Source: Taudactylus pleione (lineage: Eukaryota > Chordata > Amphibia > Anura > Myobatrachidae). Taken from it: a DNA stretch of 64,000 nt. Under the pieces are notes generated by a model. The model searched no databases. It was not told the origin of the DNA and saw nothing but the letters and a program-made list of their open reading frames with translations. The translations under genes were made by a program, and so were the position numbers. The DNA is taken from positions 1,679,501-1,743,500 of the forward strand of contig JAUIMM010000570.1 of NCBI GenBank assembly GCA_031769625.1, in the 5' to 3' direction. Shown here one piece after another: positions 8,309 to 19,266 of this stretch (the stretch's first letter is position 1; each line of letters opens with the position of its first letter).

Positions 8309-11300
8309 CTATGGAGGCAAGATGTCATCCTCATCCTCCTCATCCACCGATTCCTCACCCTCTTCAGTGTGTACATCCTCATCCTCACAAAGTATTAACT
8401 CGTCCCCACTTGAATCCACCACCACAGGTCCCTCTGTACCTTCTGGAGGCTGGTCTCCCTGGAAGAGCTGATAATTCATTTTGATGAACATCATCTTCTC
8501 CACATTCTGTGGAAGCAACCTCCTACGCCTTTCGCTGACAAGGTTCCCGGCTGCACTAAACACTCTTTCGGAGTACACACTGGAGGGGGGGCAACTCAGG
8601 TAAAATAGAGCCAGTTTGTACAGGGGCCTCCAAATTGCCTCTTTTTCCTGCCAGTACAGGTATGGACTGTCTGCCATGCCTACTTGGATGCTGTCACCGA
8701 TGTAATCCTCCACCATTCTGTCAATGGTGACAGTATCATATGCAGTGACAGTAGACATGTCAGAAATTGTTGCCAGGTCCTTCAGTCCGGACCAGATGTC
8801 CAAACTTGGTCCTGCCTGCCCTGCATCACCACCAGCGGGTTGCTTAGGATACCTAAGTTTTTTCCTGGCAGCCCCAGTTGCAGGAGAAAATGAAGAAGGA
8901 GCCGTTGACGTGTCACGTTCCGCTTCAGCTGACAGTGTGTTCACCAGCAGGTCTTTGCACCTCTGCAGGCTTGTGTCGGCCGGAAAGAGAGACACCACAT
9001 AGGCTTTAAACCTAGGATCGAGCACGGTGGCCAAAACGTAGTGGTCTGATTTCAACAGATTGACCACCCTGGAATCCTGGCAAAGCGAATGAAGGGCTTC
9101 ATCCACAAGTCCCACATGCCGAGCGGAATCGCTCCGTCTTAGCTCCTCCTTCACTTTCTCCAGCTGCTTCTGCAAAAGCCTGATGAGGGGAATGACCTGA
9201 CTCAAGCTGGCAGTGTCTGAACTGACTTCACGTGTGGCAAGTTCGAAGGGCTGGAGAACCTTGCACAACACGGAAATCATTCTCCACTGCGCTTGAGTCA
9301 GGTGCATACCCCCTCCTTTGCCTATGTCATAGGTGGATGTATAGGCTTGTATGGTCTTTTGCTGCTCCTCCATCCTCTGAAGCATATAGAGGGTTGAGTT
9401 CCACCGCGTCACAACCTCTTGCTTCAGGTGATGGCGGGGCAGGTTCAAGAGTGTTTGCTGGCGCTCCAGTCTTCGGCACGCAGTCGCTGAATGGCGAAAG
9501 TGGCCAGAAATTTTTCGGGCCACCCAAAGCGTCTCCTGCACGCCCCTGTCGCTTTTCAGAAAATTCTGCACCACCAAGTTTATTGTGTGAGCAAAACATG
9601 GGACGTGCTGGAATTTGCCCAGATGTAATGCCCGCACAATATTGGTGGCGTTGTCAGATATCACAAATCCCCAGGAGAGTCTAAGTGGGGTAAGCCACTG
9701 GGCGATGATTTCCCTCAGTTTCTCTAAGAGGTTGTCGGCGGTGTGCCTCTTACTGAAACCGGTGATACACAGCGTAGCCTGCCTTGTAACGAGCTGGCAT
9801 TTCTGAGATGCTGCTACTGGTGACGCTGCTGCTGTTGCTGCGTAAGGTGATACATCTACCCAGTGGGCTGTCACAGTCATATAGTCCTTAGTCTGCCCTG
9901 TTCCACTTGTCCACATGTCCGTGGTTAAGTGGACATTGTGTACAACGGCATTTTTCAGGACACTGAGGACACTTTTTCTGACGTTTCTGTACAGTCTCGG
10001 TATCGCCTGCCTAGTGAAGTGGAATCTAGACGGGATTTGGAACCGGGGACACACTACCTCCATCAATTGTCTAAATCCCACTGCACTAATGGCGGATACC
10101 GGACGCACGTCTAACACCAACATAGCAGTCAAGGCCTCAGTTATACGTTTTGCTTCAGGATGACTGCTGTCGTACTTCATCCTCCTCGCTAAGGACTGTT
10201 GGAGGGTCAATTGTTTAGTAAAAGTAGTGGTGTTCCTACTTCCTCTCTGGGATGATGAACGACTCCCAGCAGCAGCAACAGCAGCAGCGGCAGCAGTAGG
10301 CGTAGCAATGCAGGATCCTCCAGAGGAATCCCGGATAGGAGAGTCAGTCATGCCAGTGACATGGCCTGCAGGACTACTTCCGATCCTGACTAAGGAGGAA
10401 ATTGACGAGGAGGGAGTTGACGGTGTGGTTTGCAGGCGCTTGGATACAACAGGACAACGGGATTTAGGTGTCCCTGGACTGCTTACGGTCTTAGCCAAAG
10501 TTTCTGAACTTGACAGTAACTTTTTATGAACGCGCTGCAGGTGCCATATAAGGGAGGATGTTCCTAGGTGGTTGACGTCCCTACCCCTACTTATTTCACC
10601 TTTACATATGGTACATATGGCAAGACAGTTGTTGTCCGGATTTGGATAGAAATATTGCCAGACCAAAGAGGTGGAATGTTTGGTCTTCTGCCCAGGCATG
10701 ACCGTGATGGGCTTTTTCATCCCACGGACAACAACTGTCTCCCCCGGAGCCTGATTTAAACAAACCACATCACCATCAGAATCCTCCTCGCCAACTTCCT
10801 CCTCAGCGCCAGCTACACCAGTATCCTCATCCTGTTGTACTTCAACAGTGACATCTTCAATTTGCATATCAGCAAGTGGACTGTGGGTGCTCCTTTCAGC
10901 ACTTGCAGGGGGCGTGCAAATGGTGGAAAGAGCCACCTCTTCCCGTCCAGTGCTGGGAAGGTCAGGCATCGCAACCACCACCACACTTGGACTCTCCTTG
11001 GGGATTTGTGATATCTTCTTAGAAAGCACAGTTCTTCGCTGTGCTTTTGCCAGCTTAACTCTTTTGATTTTTTTAGTGGGAGGAGGGCTTCCATCGTCAT
11101 GTGAAGCTGAACCACTAGTCATGAACATACTAGGGATCGACCTTAGCCGTTCCTTGCCACTCCGTGTCGTAAATGGCATATTGGCAAGTTTACGTTTCTC
11201 TTCAGCTGATTTAAATGTCTTTTTCAAGGTCATTTTCCTGAACTTTGCCATTTGGGATTGTATGTGCCCTCTACTATGACATTGGGCATCGGCCTTGGCA

Positions 11301-11422
11301 GACGACGTTGATGGCATGTTATCGTCTATGTCATGACTAGTGGCAGCAGCTTCAGCACTAGGAGGAAGTGGTTCTTGATCTTTCTCTATTTTATTTTTAT
11401 CGGAGAAAGTTTGGTCCTCCAT
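8309..11422 (-). CDS. hAT transposase with BED zinc finger (ZBED-like), 1,037 aa, intact
   Basis: A nuclear DNA-binding recombinase that would cut and paste the surrounding element. Residues 1-240 are basic, then acidic and disordered. A BED zinc finger follows (C270-x2-C273 ... H294-x4-H299). After a Ser/Ala-rich linker the RNase H-like core keeps its acidic residues: D502 (TTDMWTS), D590 (VISDNATN), the C609-x2-H612 box (VPCFAH), R/W of TRWNSTLYML near 672-681, and E952 in PPSSVYSERVFSAAGNLVS. This last is the hAT dimerisation and catalytic glutamate region. The tail is acidic. The length is usual or slightly long for this family, and no stop or frameshift is seen. The ATG at 11422-11420 is the first in frame after the tandem array. 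It is probably autonomous, though activity is inferred. Confidence 0.96.
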   Translation of the reverse strand: MEDQTFSDKNKIEKDQEPLPPSAEAAATSHDIDDNMPSTSSAKADAQCHSRGHIQSQMAKFRKMTLKKTFKSAEEKRKLANMPFTTRSGKERLRSIPSMFMTSGSASHDDGSPPPTKKIKRVKLAKAQRRTVLSKKISQIPKESPSVVVVAMPDLPSTGREEVALSTICTPPASAERSTHSPLADMQIEDVTVEVQQDEDTGVAGAEEEVGEEDSDGDVVCLNQAPGETVVVRGMKKPITVMPGQKTKHSTSLVWQYFYPNPDNNCLAICTICKGEISRGRDVNHLGTSSLIWHLQRVHKKLLSSSETLAKTVSSPGTPKSRCPVVSKRLQTTPSTPSSSISSLVRIGSSPAGHVTGMTDSPIRDSSGGSCIATPTAAAAAVAAAGSRSSSQRGSRNTTTFTKQLTLQQSLARRMKYDSSHPEAKRITEALTAMLVLDVRPVSAISAVGFRQLMEVVCPRFQIPSRFHFTRQAIPRLYRNVRKSVLSVLKNAVVHNVHLTTDMWTSGTGQTKDYMTVTAHWVDVSPYAATAAASPVAASQKCQLVTRQATLCITGFSKRHTADNLLEKLREIIAQWLTPLRLSWGFVISDNATNIVRALHLGKFQHVPCFAHTINLVVQNFLKSDRGVQETLWVARKISGHFRHSATACRRLERQQTLLNLPRHHLKQEVVTRWNSTLYMLQRMEEQQKTIQAYTSTYDIGKGGGMHLTQAQWRMISVLCKVLQPFELATREVSSDTASLSQVIPLIRLLQKQLEKVKEELRRSDSARHVGLVDEALHSLCQDSRVVNLLKSDHYVLATVLDPRFKAYVVSLFPADTSLQRCKDLLVNTLSAEAERDTSTAPSSFSPATGAARKKLRYPKQPAGGDAGQAGPSLDIWSGLKDLATISDMSTVTAYDTVTIDRMVEDYIGDSIQVGMADSPYLYWQEKEAIWRPLYKLALFYLSCPPSSVYSERVFSAAGNLVSERRRRLLPQNVEKMMFIKMNYQLFQGDQPPEGTEGPVVVDSSGDELILCEDEDVHTEEGEESVDEEDEDDILPP

Positions 11423-11440
11423 TTATGTTATATCGATTTG

Positions 11441-14400
11441 ATATATACGTGCGGCTAAACACAGAAAATAATTTTTTTTTTGGTTTGGACTGGAGTGTAC
11501 TTTGTGGGTTACAGCACCCTTTAACGGTCAAGCCAGCCGGCCCTTTACTTATGACACAGGCGCACGCTTGGCACTACTTTGTTGATGCACGTGCGGCTAC
11601 TGCGCACACAATTCACAAACACAGAAAATAATTTTTTTTTGGTTTGGACTGGAGTGTACTTTCGGGGGTTACAGCACCCTTTAACGGTCAAGCCAGCCGG
11701 CCCTTTACTTATGACACAGGCGCACGCTTGGCACTACTTTGTTGATGCACGTGCGGCTACTGCGCACACAATTCACAAACACAGAAAATAATTTTTTTTT
11801 GGTTTGGACTGGAGTGTACTTTCGGGGGTTACAGCACCCTTTAACGGTCAAGCCAGCCGGCCCTTTACTTATGACACAGGCGCACGCTTGGCACTACTTT
11901 GTTGATGCACGTGCGGCTACTGCGCACACAATTCACAAACACAGAAAATAATTTTTTTTTTGGTTTGGACTGGAGTGTACTTTGGGGGTTACAGCACCCT
12001 TTAACGGTCAAGCCAGCCGGCCCTTTACTTATGACACAGGCGCACGCTTGGCACTACTTTGTTGATGCACGTGCGGCTACTGCGCACACAATTCACAAAC
12101 ACAGAAAATAATTTTTTTTTTGGTTTGGACTGGAGTGTACTTTCGGGGGTTACAGCACCCTTAACGGTCAAGCCAGCAGGCCCTTTACTTATGACACAGG
12201 TGCACGCTTGGCACTACTTTGTTGATGCATGTGCGGCTACTGCGCACACAATTCACAAACACAGAAAATAATTTTTTTTTGGTTTGGACTGGAGTGTACT
12301 TTCGGGGGTTACAGCACCCTTTAACGGTCAAGCCAGCCGGCCCTTTACTTATGACACAGGCGCACGCTTGGCACTACTTTGTTGATGCACGTGCGGCTAC
12401 TGCGCACTCAATTCATAAACACAGAAAATAATTTTTTTTTGGGTTTGGACTGGAGTGTACTTTCGGGGGTTACAGCACCCTTAACGGTCAAGCCAGCCGG
12501 CCCTTTACTTATGACACAGGCGCACGCTTGGCACTACTTTGTTGATGCACGTGCGGCTACTGCGCACACAATTCACAAACACAGAAAATAATTTTTTTTT
12601 TGGTTTGGACTGGAGTGTACTTTCGGGGGTTACAGCACCCTTAACGGTCAAGCCAGCTGGCCCTTTACTTATGACACAGGCGCACGCTTGGCACTACTTT
12701 GTTGATGCACGTGCGGCTACTGCGCACACAATTCACAAACACAGAAAATAATTTTTTTTTTGGTTTGGACTGGAGTGTACTTTCGGGGGTTACAGCACCC
12801 TTAACGGTCAAGCCAGCTGGCCCTTTACTTATGACACAGGCGCACGCTTGGCACTACTTTGTTGATGCACGTGCGGCTAATGCGCACACAATTCACAAAC
12901 ACAGAAAATAATTTTTTTTTTGGTTTGGACTGGAGTGTACTTTCGGGGGTTACAGCACCCTTAACGGTCAAGCCAGCCGGCCCTTTACTTATGACACAGG
13001 CGCACGCTTGGCACTACTTTGTTGATGCACGTGCGGCTACTGCGCACACAATTCACAAACACAGAAAATAATTTTTTTTTTGGTTTGGACTGGAGTGTAC
13101 TTTCGGGGGTTACAGCACCCTTAACGGTCAAGCCAGCCGGCCCTTTACTTATGACACAGGCGCACGCTTGGCACTACTTTGTTGATGCTCGTGCGGCTAC
13201 TGCGCACACAATTCACAAACACAGAAAATAATTTTTTTTTTGGTTTGGACTGGAGTGTACTTTCGGGGGTTACAGCACCCTTAACGGTCAAGCCAGCCGG
13301 CCCTTTACTTATGACACAGGCGCACGCTTGGCACTACTTTGTTGATGCACGTGCGGCTACTGCGCACACAATTCACAAACACAGAAAATAATTTTTTTTT
13401 TGGTTTGGACTGGAGTGTACTTTCGGGGGTTACAGCACCCTTAACGGTCAAGCCAGCCGGCCCTTTACTTATGACACAGGCGCACGCTTGGCACTACTTT
13501 GTTGATGCACGTGCGGCTACTGCGCACACAATTCACAAACACAGAAAATAATTTTTTTTTTGGTTTGGACTGGAGTGTACTTTCGGGGGTTACAGCACCC
13601 TTAACGGTCAAGCCAGCCGGCCCTTTACTTATGACACAGGCGCACGCTTGGCACTACTTTGTTGATGCACGTGCGGCTACTGCGCACACAATTCACAAAC
13701 ACAGAAAATAATTTTTTTTTTGGTTTGGACTGGAGTGTACTTTCGGGGGTTACAGCACCCTTAACGGTCAAGCCAGCCGGCCCTTTACTTATGACACAGG
13801 CGCACGCTTGGCACTACTTTGTTGATGCACGTGCGGCTACTGCGCACACAATTCACAAACACAGAAAATAATTTTTTTTTTGGTTTGGACTGGAGTGTAC
13901 TTTCGGGGGTTACAGCACCCTTAACGGTCAAGCCAGCCGGCCCTTTACTTATGACACAGGCGCACGCTTGGCACTACTTTGTTGATGCACTTGCGGCTAC
14001 TGCGCACACAATTCACAAACACAGAAAATAATTTTTTTTTTGGTTTGGACTGGAGTGTACTTTCGGGGGTTACAGCACCCTTAACGGTCAAGCCAGCCGG
14101 CCCTTTACTTATGACACAGGCGCACGCTTGGCACTACTTTGTTGATGCACGTGCGGCTACTGCGCACACAATTCACAAACACAGAAAATAATTTTTTTTT
14201 TGGTTTGGACTGGAGTGTACTTTGGGGGTTACAGCACCCTTAACGGTCAAGCCAGCCGGCCCTTTACTTATGACACAGGCGCACGCTTGGCACTACTTTG
14301 TTGATGCACGTGCAGCTACTGCGCACACAATTCACAAACACAGAAAATATTTTTTTTTTTGGTTTGGACTGGAGTGTACTTTCGGGGGTTACAGCACCCT

Positions 14401-14515
14401 TAACGGTCAAGCCAGCCGGCCCTTTACTTATGACACAGGCGCACGCTTGGCACTACTTTGTTGATGCACGTGCGGCTACTGCGCACACAATTCACAAACA
14501 CAGAAAATATATTAT
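11441..14515 (-). repeat. About nineteen 160-bp tandem units upstream of the hAT transposase
   Basis: Units repeat every 160 bases (159 in the last ones) and differ by single bases and by poly-T length (8 to 10). The anchor gatgcacgtgcggctac recurs from 11582 to 14461 in 19 positions. Sixteen of these keep CACGTG, a perfect E-box. Two subtypes exist: accctttaacgg (early units) and acccttaacgg (most later units), which suggests homogenisation. Because 160 is not a multiple of three, the 70-residue open frames repeated in the array cannot form one continuous protein. Position and motif content suggest subterminal transposase-binding or promoter repeats. Confidence 0.95.
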
Positions 14516-15024
14516 TTTTTTAGCACTTGGGGGGAGCACCCCTGATGGACAGAGCACCCCCTGGACAACACTGCAGCACTCCTTTAGGACTGGGACACTG
14601 CACAGGACTTTGGAGTGGACACAGCCCCTATGGAGAACTGACTGCACAACACAGTCCAGCCAGCCCCTATGGACTTTGAAGTAGTGGACACAGCCCCTAT
14701 TAACAACAGCAGCACAGCACAACACAGCCAGCCCCTATGGACTTTGAAGTAGTGGACAACAGCAGCACTACACTACACTACACTACACAGCCCTAACTCC
14801 CACCCTCCCTCTTCACTGTCCACAGCCGAGTGAGAAAATGGCGCCGACGTGGGTACCTTATATAGGATCCAAAACCCGCGAGACTCGGAAGGCGGGATGA
14901 TGACGTTTTGCCTCGATTTCAGATCCGAGTCAGGCGGGAAAAGTCGAGCCTGATTCGGATCGGACTCGGATCAGGGGGGCTCGGGGGGGTTCGGATTTCA
15001 GAAATCCGAACCCGCTCACCCCTA
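14516..15024. other. Right subterminal region of the hAT element
   Basis: A unique, C-rich stretch with short direct repeats (a cagcccctatggactttgaag block repeated near 14655 and 14730, a tacac run near 14769-14785), then the terminal inverted repeat. It is nearly identical to 25385-25924 in the second copy. On the minus strand it lies upstream of the transposase array, so it probably holds the transcription start. No core promoter motif stands out. Confidence 0.6.
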
Positions 15025-15090
15025 ATATAGACCCTATGCTCAGGGTTCCCTCTTAGCTGTGTACGGTTGTTAAATATTGACCACTCTAAT

Positions 15091-15475
15091 ACCCCTTTTA
15101 CACCAGAGCTTAAACCCGGGTTATTGCAGGGTTAACCCGGGAAGCTCCTTGGTGTAAAAGGGGACAGGGTTGGATTGCCGGGTCAAGTGACCTGATAATC
15201 TAACCCAGGTAACTTGCAGGGTTTGACATGTGAAACCCTGCAGTGTAAACGGTACGATCAGGCTCATGGTAACTTGGATCATCCTGCATGCCTGCCAATT
15301 GGCCGGCTTCAGTGGCGCTTGGAGATGACGTCTGCAGACCCGGCTCCGATGTGAATGGCACCAACTCAGGAATATCCTGGGTCGGCGCCGGGGAAATTCT
15401 GGGTCTGATCTGGATTGGAACCCTGTCCCAACCTCCGGGTCAGACTCGGAATTTCGGTATAAAAGCAGTAAAATC
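15091..15475. mobile_element. Probable MITE with CCCCTTTTACACCAG end
   Basis: It begins accccttttacaccagagc and has the inverse tggtgtaaaagggg at 15149-15162, then alternating CCCGGGTTA, GGGTTTGACATGTGAAACCC and related inverted repeats. The right end near 15460 (ggtataaaagcag) is a weak inverse of the left end. Boundaries and class are uncertain. Confidence 0.4.
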
Positions 15476-16111
15476 CTGCAGATTGCAAATTGAGCTGAAC
15501 GGGGAGGCTTTCATTCAATTAACCTTTTCACTCATTATTTTTTGGATCATTCAGTTTAGGCTCTATGGCTCTATAACATAGTCACGGAGAAAACATAATA
15601 TGATCCTTAGGATCTTGGTACTGCAGTTTGTCTTTCTAGCAAGATAAATAATTGTGAGGCGCACCATATGCTGGGACAGCTGGAACAAGCTGCGGCTGAT
15701 GATCCCGGAAATGGGCATGATGCTCTGCAGCAGAATAAATAGCAGCTTCTTCATCACTTGTTATTTGTCAGAGAACTATTAAAACTACTATATGACATAT
15801 AGCAAATGACGTGTATTGCTATGCAGAAAATTATGCATGATCTAACTGGACAACCCCTATTTAATCCTTTGCAGTACATTAGTTGTATTTTCTGATGTCT
15901 GCATTTCTTCTTGAATTAAGTGGGGCTACATATTGGTGACCAGTACAGACATGAGTCTTCTGCCTGGTGGCTGGCGCTTTCCACAGGGCCAGTCACCGTA
16001 TAACATTTGCCGATCCTCTCCCTGCCCCATAGCTCCCGCATTCCACACCACTGGCGCACCTGGTCCATGTATCCCACTGCGCAGTGCCTCACTCTCCACT
16101 CACTATCTCCT
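15476..16111. other. No recognisable feature
   Basis: Ordinary AT-rich non-coding sequence. Open frames here are short, without recognisable domains or splice-flanked conserved peptides. Confidence 0.5.
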
Positions 16112-16440
16112 AGGCAAGATGCGATCAATATCCCAACTGCGGGGATTCTGGCATCGGAATCCCGACACCTGTCAGAATCCAGGCACAGGCATCCCGACCG
16201 CCGAAATCCCGAAGGTAAGTAGCGGGGTTATGGGGAGGGTTAGGGTTAGGCACTAAGGGGAGGGTTAAGGTAAGGCACTAAGGGGAGAGGGTTAAGTTTA
16301 GGGTGCGGGGAGGGGGAAGTTAAGTTTAGGCACTAAGGGGGAGGTTATGTTCAGGCACCGGGGAGCGAGGGTTAGGGTAGGGAGAGGGGGAGGGTTAGGA
16401 TACCTACTGACAGCTGTCAGTATCCTATCCCTGAACTCAC
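16112..16440. mobile_element. MITE family E copy 1 with TTAGGG-like minisatellite
   Basis: The left part has cggaatcccgac and catcccgaccgccgaaatcccgaa motifs. It continues as a degenerate tandem of ggcactaaggggagggttaggg-type units (about 16215-16400). Further copies, in CCCTAA orientation, are at 18366-18776 and at 22554-26285, the latter split by the second hAT. Borders are approximate. Confidence 0.55.
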
Positions 16441-16717
16441 AGCACCCCCCTCCCCAGTGCGCAGAAAGGTGTCTTTTCTTTTTTTTTTCTAAGGGGATGT
16501 GACCACGCCTCCTGCAATTAGGCCACGCCCCTTCCCCAGGGCCACCTCTCTACAGCCCTGTTCATCAATAGAGGTTTTCTAGACGTGTAAAGAGCCCAGA
16601 TACACTTCCCCTGTGTCATCTGAGTCCTGCTGCCTGGTCTGACACGAATGGCATGCGGAGATAAATAGCAACACCTGCATAATTCCAGATACACTAAACT
16701 AGAGGTTACCAAACTAG

Positions 16718-17181
16718 GGGCCTGATTCAGACCCACTCGCGAGCGGCTGTCCGCTCGCAAGTGGGTCGATGTTATGGACTGAGCATGCGCACGACGGAGG
16801 GAGCTCCGTCGTGCGCATGCGCCAGACGCGACGAGCGAAGGAAAGTCCTTCGCTCGTTGTGTCCGATCAAAGGGGGCGTGCTGTCAATGTTGATTGACAG
16901 CACGCCCCCTTTGGTGGGCGTGCCGGGGGCGTGCCTCCCTGACGGAGAGCCAAAATCACTCCGGAGCTTGCGGTTGAAAACCTCAACCGCAGGCTCCGGC
17001 TCGCAATTTCGATGGTCGCGATGGTCACAACCATCGCGGCCATCACAATGCACGCTCGTATAGCCTGTGGGTGGTGACCCACAGCTATACGAGCGTCCAG
17101 GAGGACGCTCCATTTTCATGGAGCCCGGCCCTCATTCAGAGCGTGCGCTCTGCTCAGAGCGTACGGCTCTGAATGAGGGCC
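16718..17181. mobile_element. MITE family A copy 2 (TAG duplication)
   Basis: The termini GGGCCTGATTCAGACCC and CTCTGAATGAGGGCC are inverted, and TAG flanks both sides (16715-16717 and 17182-17184). Internal hairpins include GAGCATGCGCACGACGGAG / CTCCGTCGTGCGCATGCGC (about 16780-16822) and GGGGGCGTGCTGTCAA / TTGACAGCACGCCCCC (about 16870-16912). Confidence 0.8.
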
Positions 17182-17348
17182 TAGGTCCTCAGTGCACCCT
17201 AACGGACCATTTTAAGGACATCCATGGTTGAGCACTGATATTTAAGCCAAGAGACTGAGGTACTAATTAAGTCACCTGTGCCCAAGCATTTTTATCCTTA
17301 AAACCTGAGTGTTTAGGGTGCCTTGAGGACCGAGTTTGGGAACCTTCA
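17182..17348. repeat. Old fragment of a GGTTCTCAAACT-type MITE
   Basis: The text around 17318-17345 (gccttgaggaccgagtttggg) is the inverse of the family-G terminus just downstream. It is more diverged and lacks clean ends. Confidence 0.4.
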
Positions 17349-17356
17349 CACTAAGC

Positions 17357-18275
17357 CATAGGTTCTCAAACTTGGTCCTGAGGACCCCACACAGGTCTCC
17401 TCGCAGAATCAAAGTGAAATAATTAGCTCCACCTGTGGATCTTTTAAACTGTGTCATTGAGTACTGAATACACCTGGGCCCCTGCTGGGTGACCTGAAAA
17501 ACCTGTTTGGGGCCCTGAGGGCCGAGGGCCTGATTCAGTAAGGAACGCAACTGTGATTACGCACGCAATCGGCCGATTTGTTGTGTTCCGCACATGTGTA
17601 TGCATCGCAGTGAGCGTGCGCGAACACACCTCTGCGATCGGGACTGCGATCACTGTAACTACCAGACCCATCGCAGAGTGATCTACAGGAAGTACCGCTT
17701 GTGGGAGGTGACGGGGGTGGTCGGAAAAACGCATGCGTGCCAGTGCGTTTGAACACCGTTGAAGGGGCGTGCATAAATTATCCACTGTGATGCCATACGC
17801 AGCCTGAGCTCTCACTGCATGCGATGAGGTTAGCAACTCCTGAGAAGGTCAGACTTTTTGCTAGTGTGCGTGAGGCTCCGATTGTACTCGATGTTACCGA
17901 TGGATTCGCAGTCTTGCTAGGTATTACGGATGTGTGTAAGACAAACTTGCATACCCTCCCAGAAGATCTATGAGAATGGCGTAATTTAGACCACCCCCTA
18001 TTTAAATATCGGCGTTCGTGGGAAATTCCCAAGAGGGGCGGGGCTTAATGACGAGACCCGGCCACCCCGTCCCCAACTCTGCCTACCTGCCTGTCCTCCC
18101 TAGTCTTCTCCCGGGGAGAAGAATGTAAAAATCGGCATGTATGGTGTAAGGTAGGGTGGGCGTCCTTATGTTGTACTGCGATTGCAGAGGATTAGCATAT
18201 CTTTGCAGTGAGTTTGCTTGCATAATCACTATTGCATTCGCAGTTGCGATCAGGCCCAGAGTTTGAGAACCACTG
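17357..18275. mobile_element. hAT-type MITE family G, split by a family-F MITE
   Basis: The left end cataggttctcaaacttgg and the right end gtttgagaaccactg are inverse and have the CAGTGGTTCTCAAA form known from vertebrate hAT MITEs. The flanks cactaagc (17349-17356) and cactaaac (18276-18283) match in 7 of 8 bases, an 8-bp hAT duplication. The family-F element at 17526-18257 lies inside it and is thus younger. Confidence 0.8.
17526..18257. mobile_element. MITE family F copy 1 (GGGCCTGATTCAGTA termini), inside family G
   Basis: The termini GGGCCTGATTCAG and TGCGATCAGGCCC are inverted, with long subterminal inverse stretches (cgcaactgtgattacg / cattcgcagttgcgat). Other copies or fragments are at 18807-19263, 43896-44310, 47099-47217, 55798-56738 and 57101-58007. 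The interior near 17920-18140 holds sequence resembling another MITE (cttgcataccctccc ... tcccggggagaaga), probably a further nested insertion. Confidence 0.7.
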
Positions 18276-18365
18276 CACTAAACAGTCCAGGTGCATAACC
18301 AAGTGCCAGGCTTAAGGAAGTGCAGTAGTAGTTACTGGTACAGAATCGTTATGAATTACCGCCAG

Positions 18366-18776
18366 ACCTAAGCCCGGCAAATTAAATACCAACACCGGAA
18401 GGCCGGCACATGAATATCCCGACTGAGGTGAGTAAGACCTCTAACCCTCCCCTCTCCCCCCCCCAAACCCTCCCTTAGGGGTGCCTAACCCTAACCTCCC
18501 CCACTAGTGCCTAACCTTAACCTCCCCCTAGGGGTGCCTAAACCTAGCCCCCTCTCCGCGCCCTAAACCTAACCCTCCCAGGGGTGACTAAACCTAATCT
18601 CCCCACATCGGTGCCTGACGCTATCCCCCCCTTCCCCTAGCCTAACCCTCCCTGGCTCTCAGCTCCCGACGCCCGGCTTACCTACGTTTGGTGTGTCAGG
18701 ATTTCAGCGTGGGGCTTACGATAGGCGTCGTTATTTGGGCATTTCGACTGCCGGCTTCCTGACTACATCCCACTGA
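18366..18776. mobile_element. MITE family E copy 2 with CCCTAA-like minisatellite
   Basis: It begins with gccggcacatgaatatcccgac-type text and ends ctgactacatcccactg, like the end of the third copy at 26270-26285. The centre (about 18440-18650) is a degenerate tandem of gtgcctaaccctaacctcccc-type units. Confidence 0.55.
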
Positions 18777-18806
18777 TACAGTGTACCCATTGGTACAGCG
18801 GAGCTT

Positions 18807-19263
18807 GGGTCTGATTCAGTGCGGATTGCTATTGCGATTGCAGTTCTGTAATCGCACGCAGGTCTGCTGCAAAAAATATGCTAATGATTGCTACATACAC
18901 ATTAGGAACATCGAGTACCATTGGCCCCTCACGCACAATTACAGCAGCCCTGACCTACCGCAGAATCTGCAAGTCTTGTTGCACGCAGGGAGTACTCAAG
19001 CTGCGTATGCCGTCTCAGTGTCTAATATATGCACGCCAAACGTATAGACACGCCTGCGTTTCTCCGACCACTCCCCCGTCACCACCCCAAACGCTCACAG
19101 CCTGTCACTCACTCTGCGACGGGTTTTATTCAGCTTGAGTGATCACAAAGAGATCGCAATGCTAACCCACGCACGCGCACTGCACTGCATACACATGCGA
19201 GGTACGCACCATTGATCGATCTGCGCACGCTGTTGCAGTTGCCATCCATGCTGAATCAGGCCC
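18807..19263. mobile_element. MITE family F copy 2 (CTT duplication)
   Basis: The ends gggtctgattcag and ctgaatcaggccc are inverted, and CTT lies on both sides (18804-18806, 19264-19266). The interior is rich in TGCGATCG / CGATCGCA-like motifs. A 3-bp duplication fits a Harbinger-like MITE. Confidence 0.7.
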
Positions 19264-19266
19264 CTT

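Larger units (their letters stand above)
7674..15024 (-). mobile_element. Complete hAT transposon with intact transposase
   Basis: The terminal inverted repeats are TAGGGGTGTGC (left) and GCTCACCCCTA (right), 10 of 11 bases matching. A perfect 8-bp target-site duplication ATATAGAC flanks the element (7666-7673 and 15025-15032), the hAT signature. The 7,351-bp element carries one transposase gene on the minus strand (8309-11422), and upstream of it a tandem array of about nineteen 160-bp units (11441-14515). The other side is a short AT-rich left end. A shortened second copy is at 22704-25924. Confidence 0.97.

Noticed and set aside
11579..14191. Array of identical 70-residue open frames
   Set aside because: They are shadows of the 160-bp tandem unit. 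The unit length is not a multiple of three, so frames do not join, and the array is upstream non-coding DNA of a hAT element.
16205..16400. Interstitial telomere or chromosome end
   Set aside because: TTAGGG is degenerate and mixed with gcactaagg. The same tract occurs in three copies within a MITE family in both orientations.
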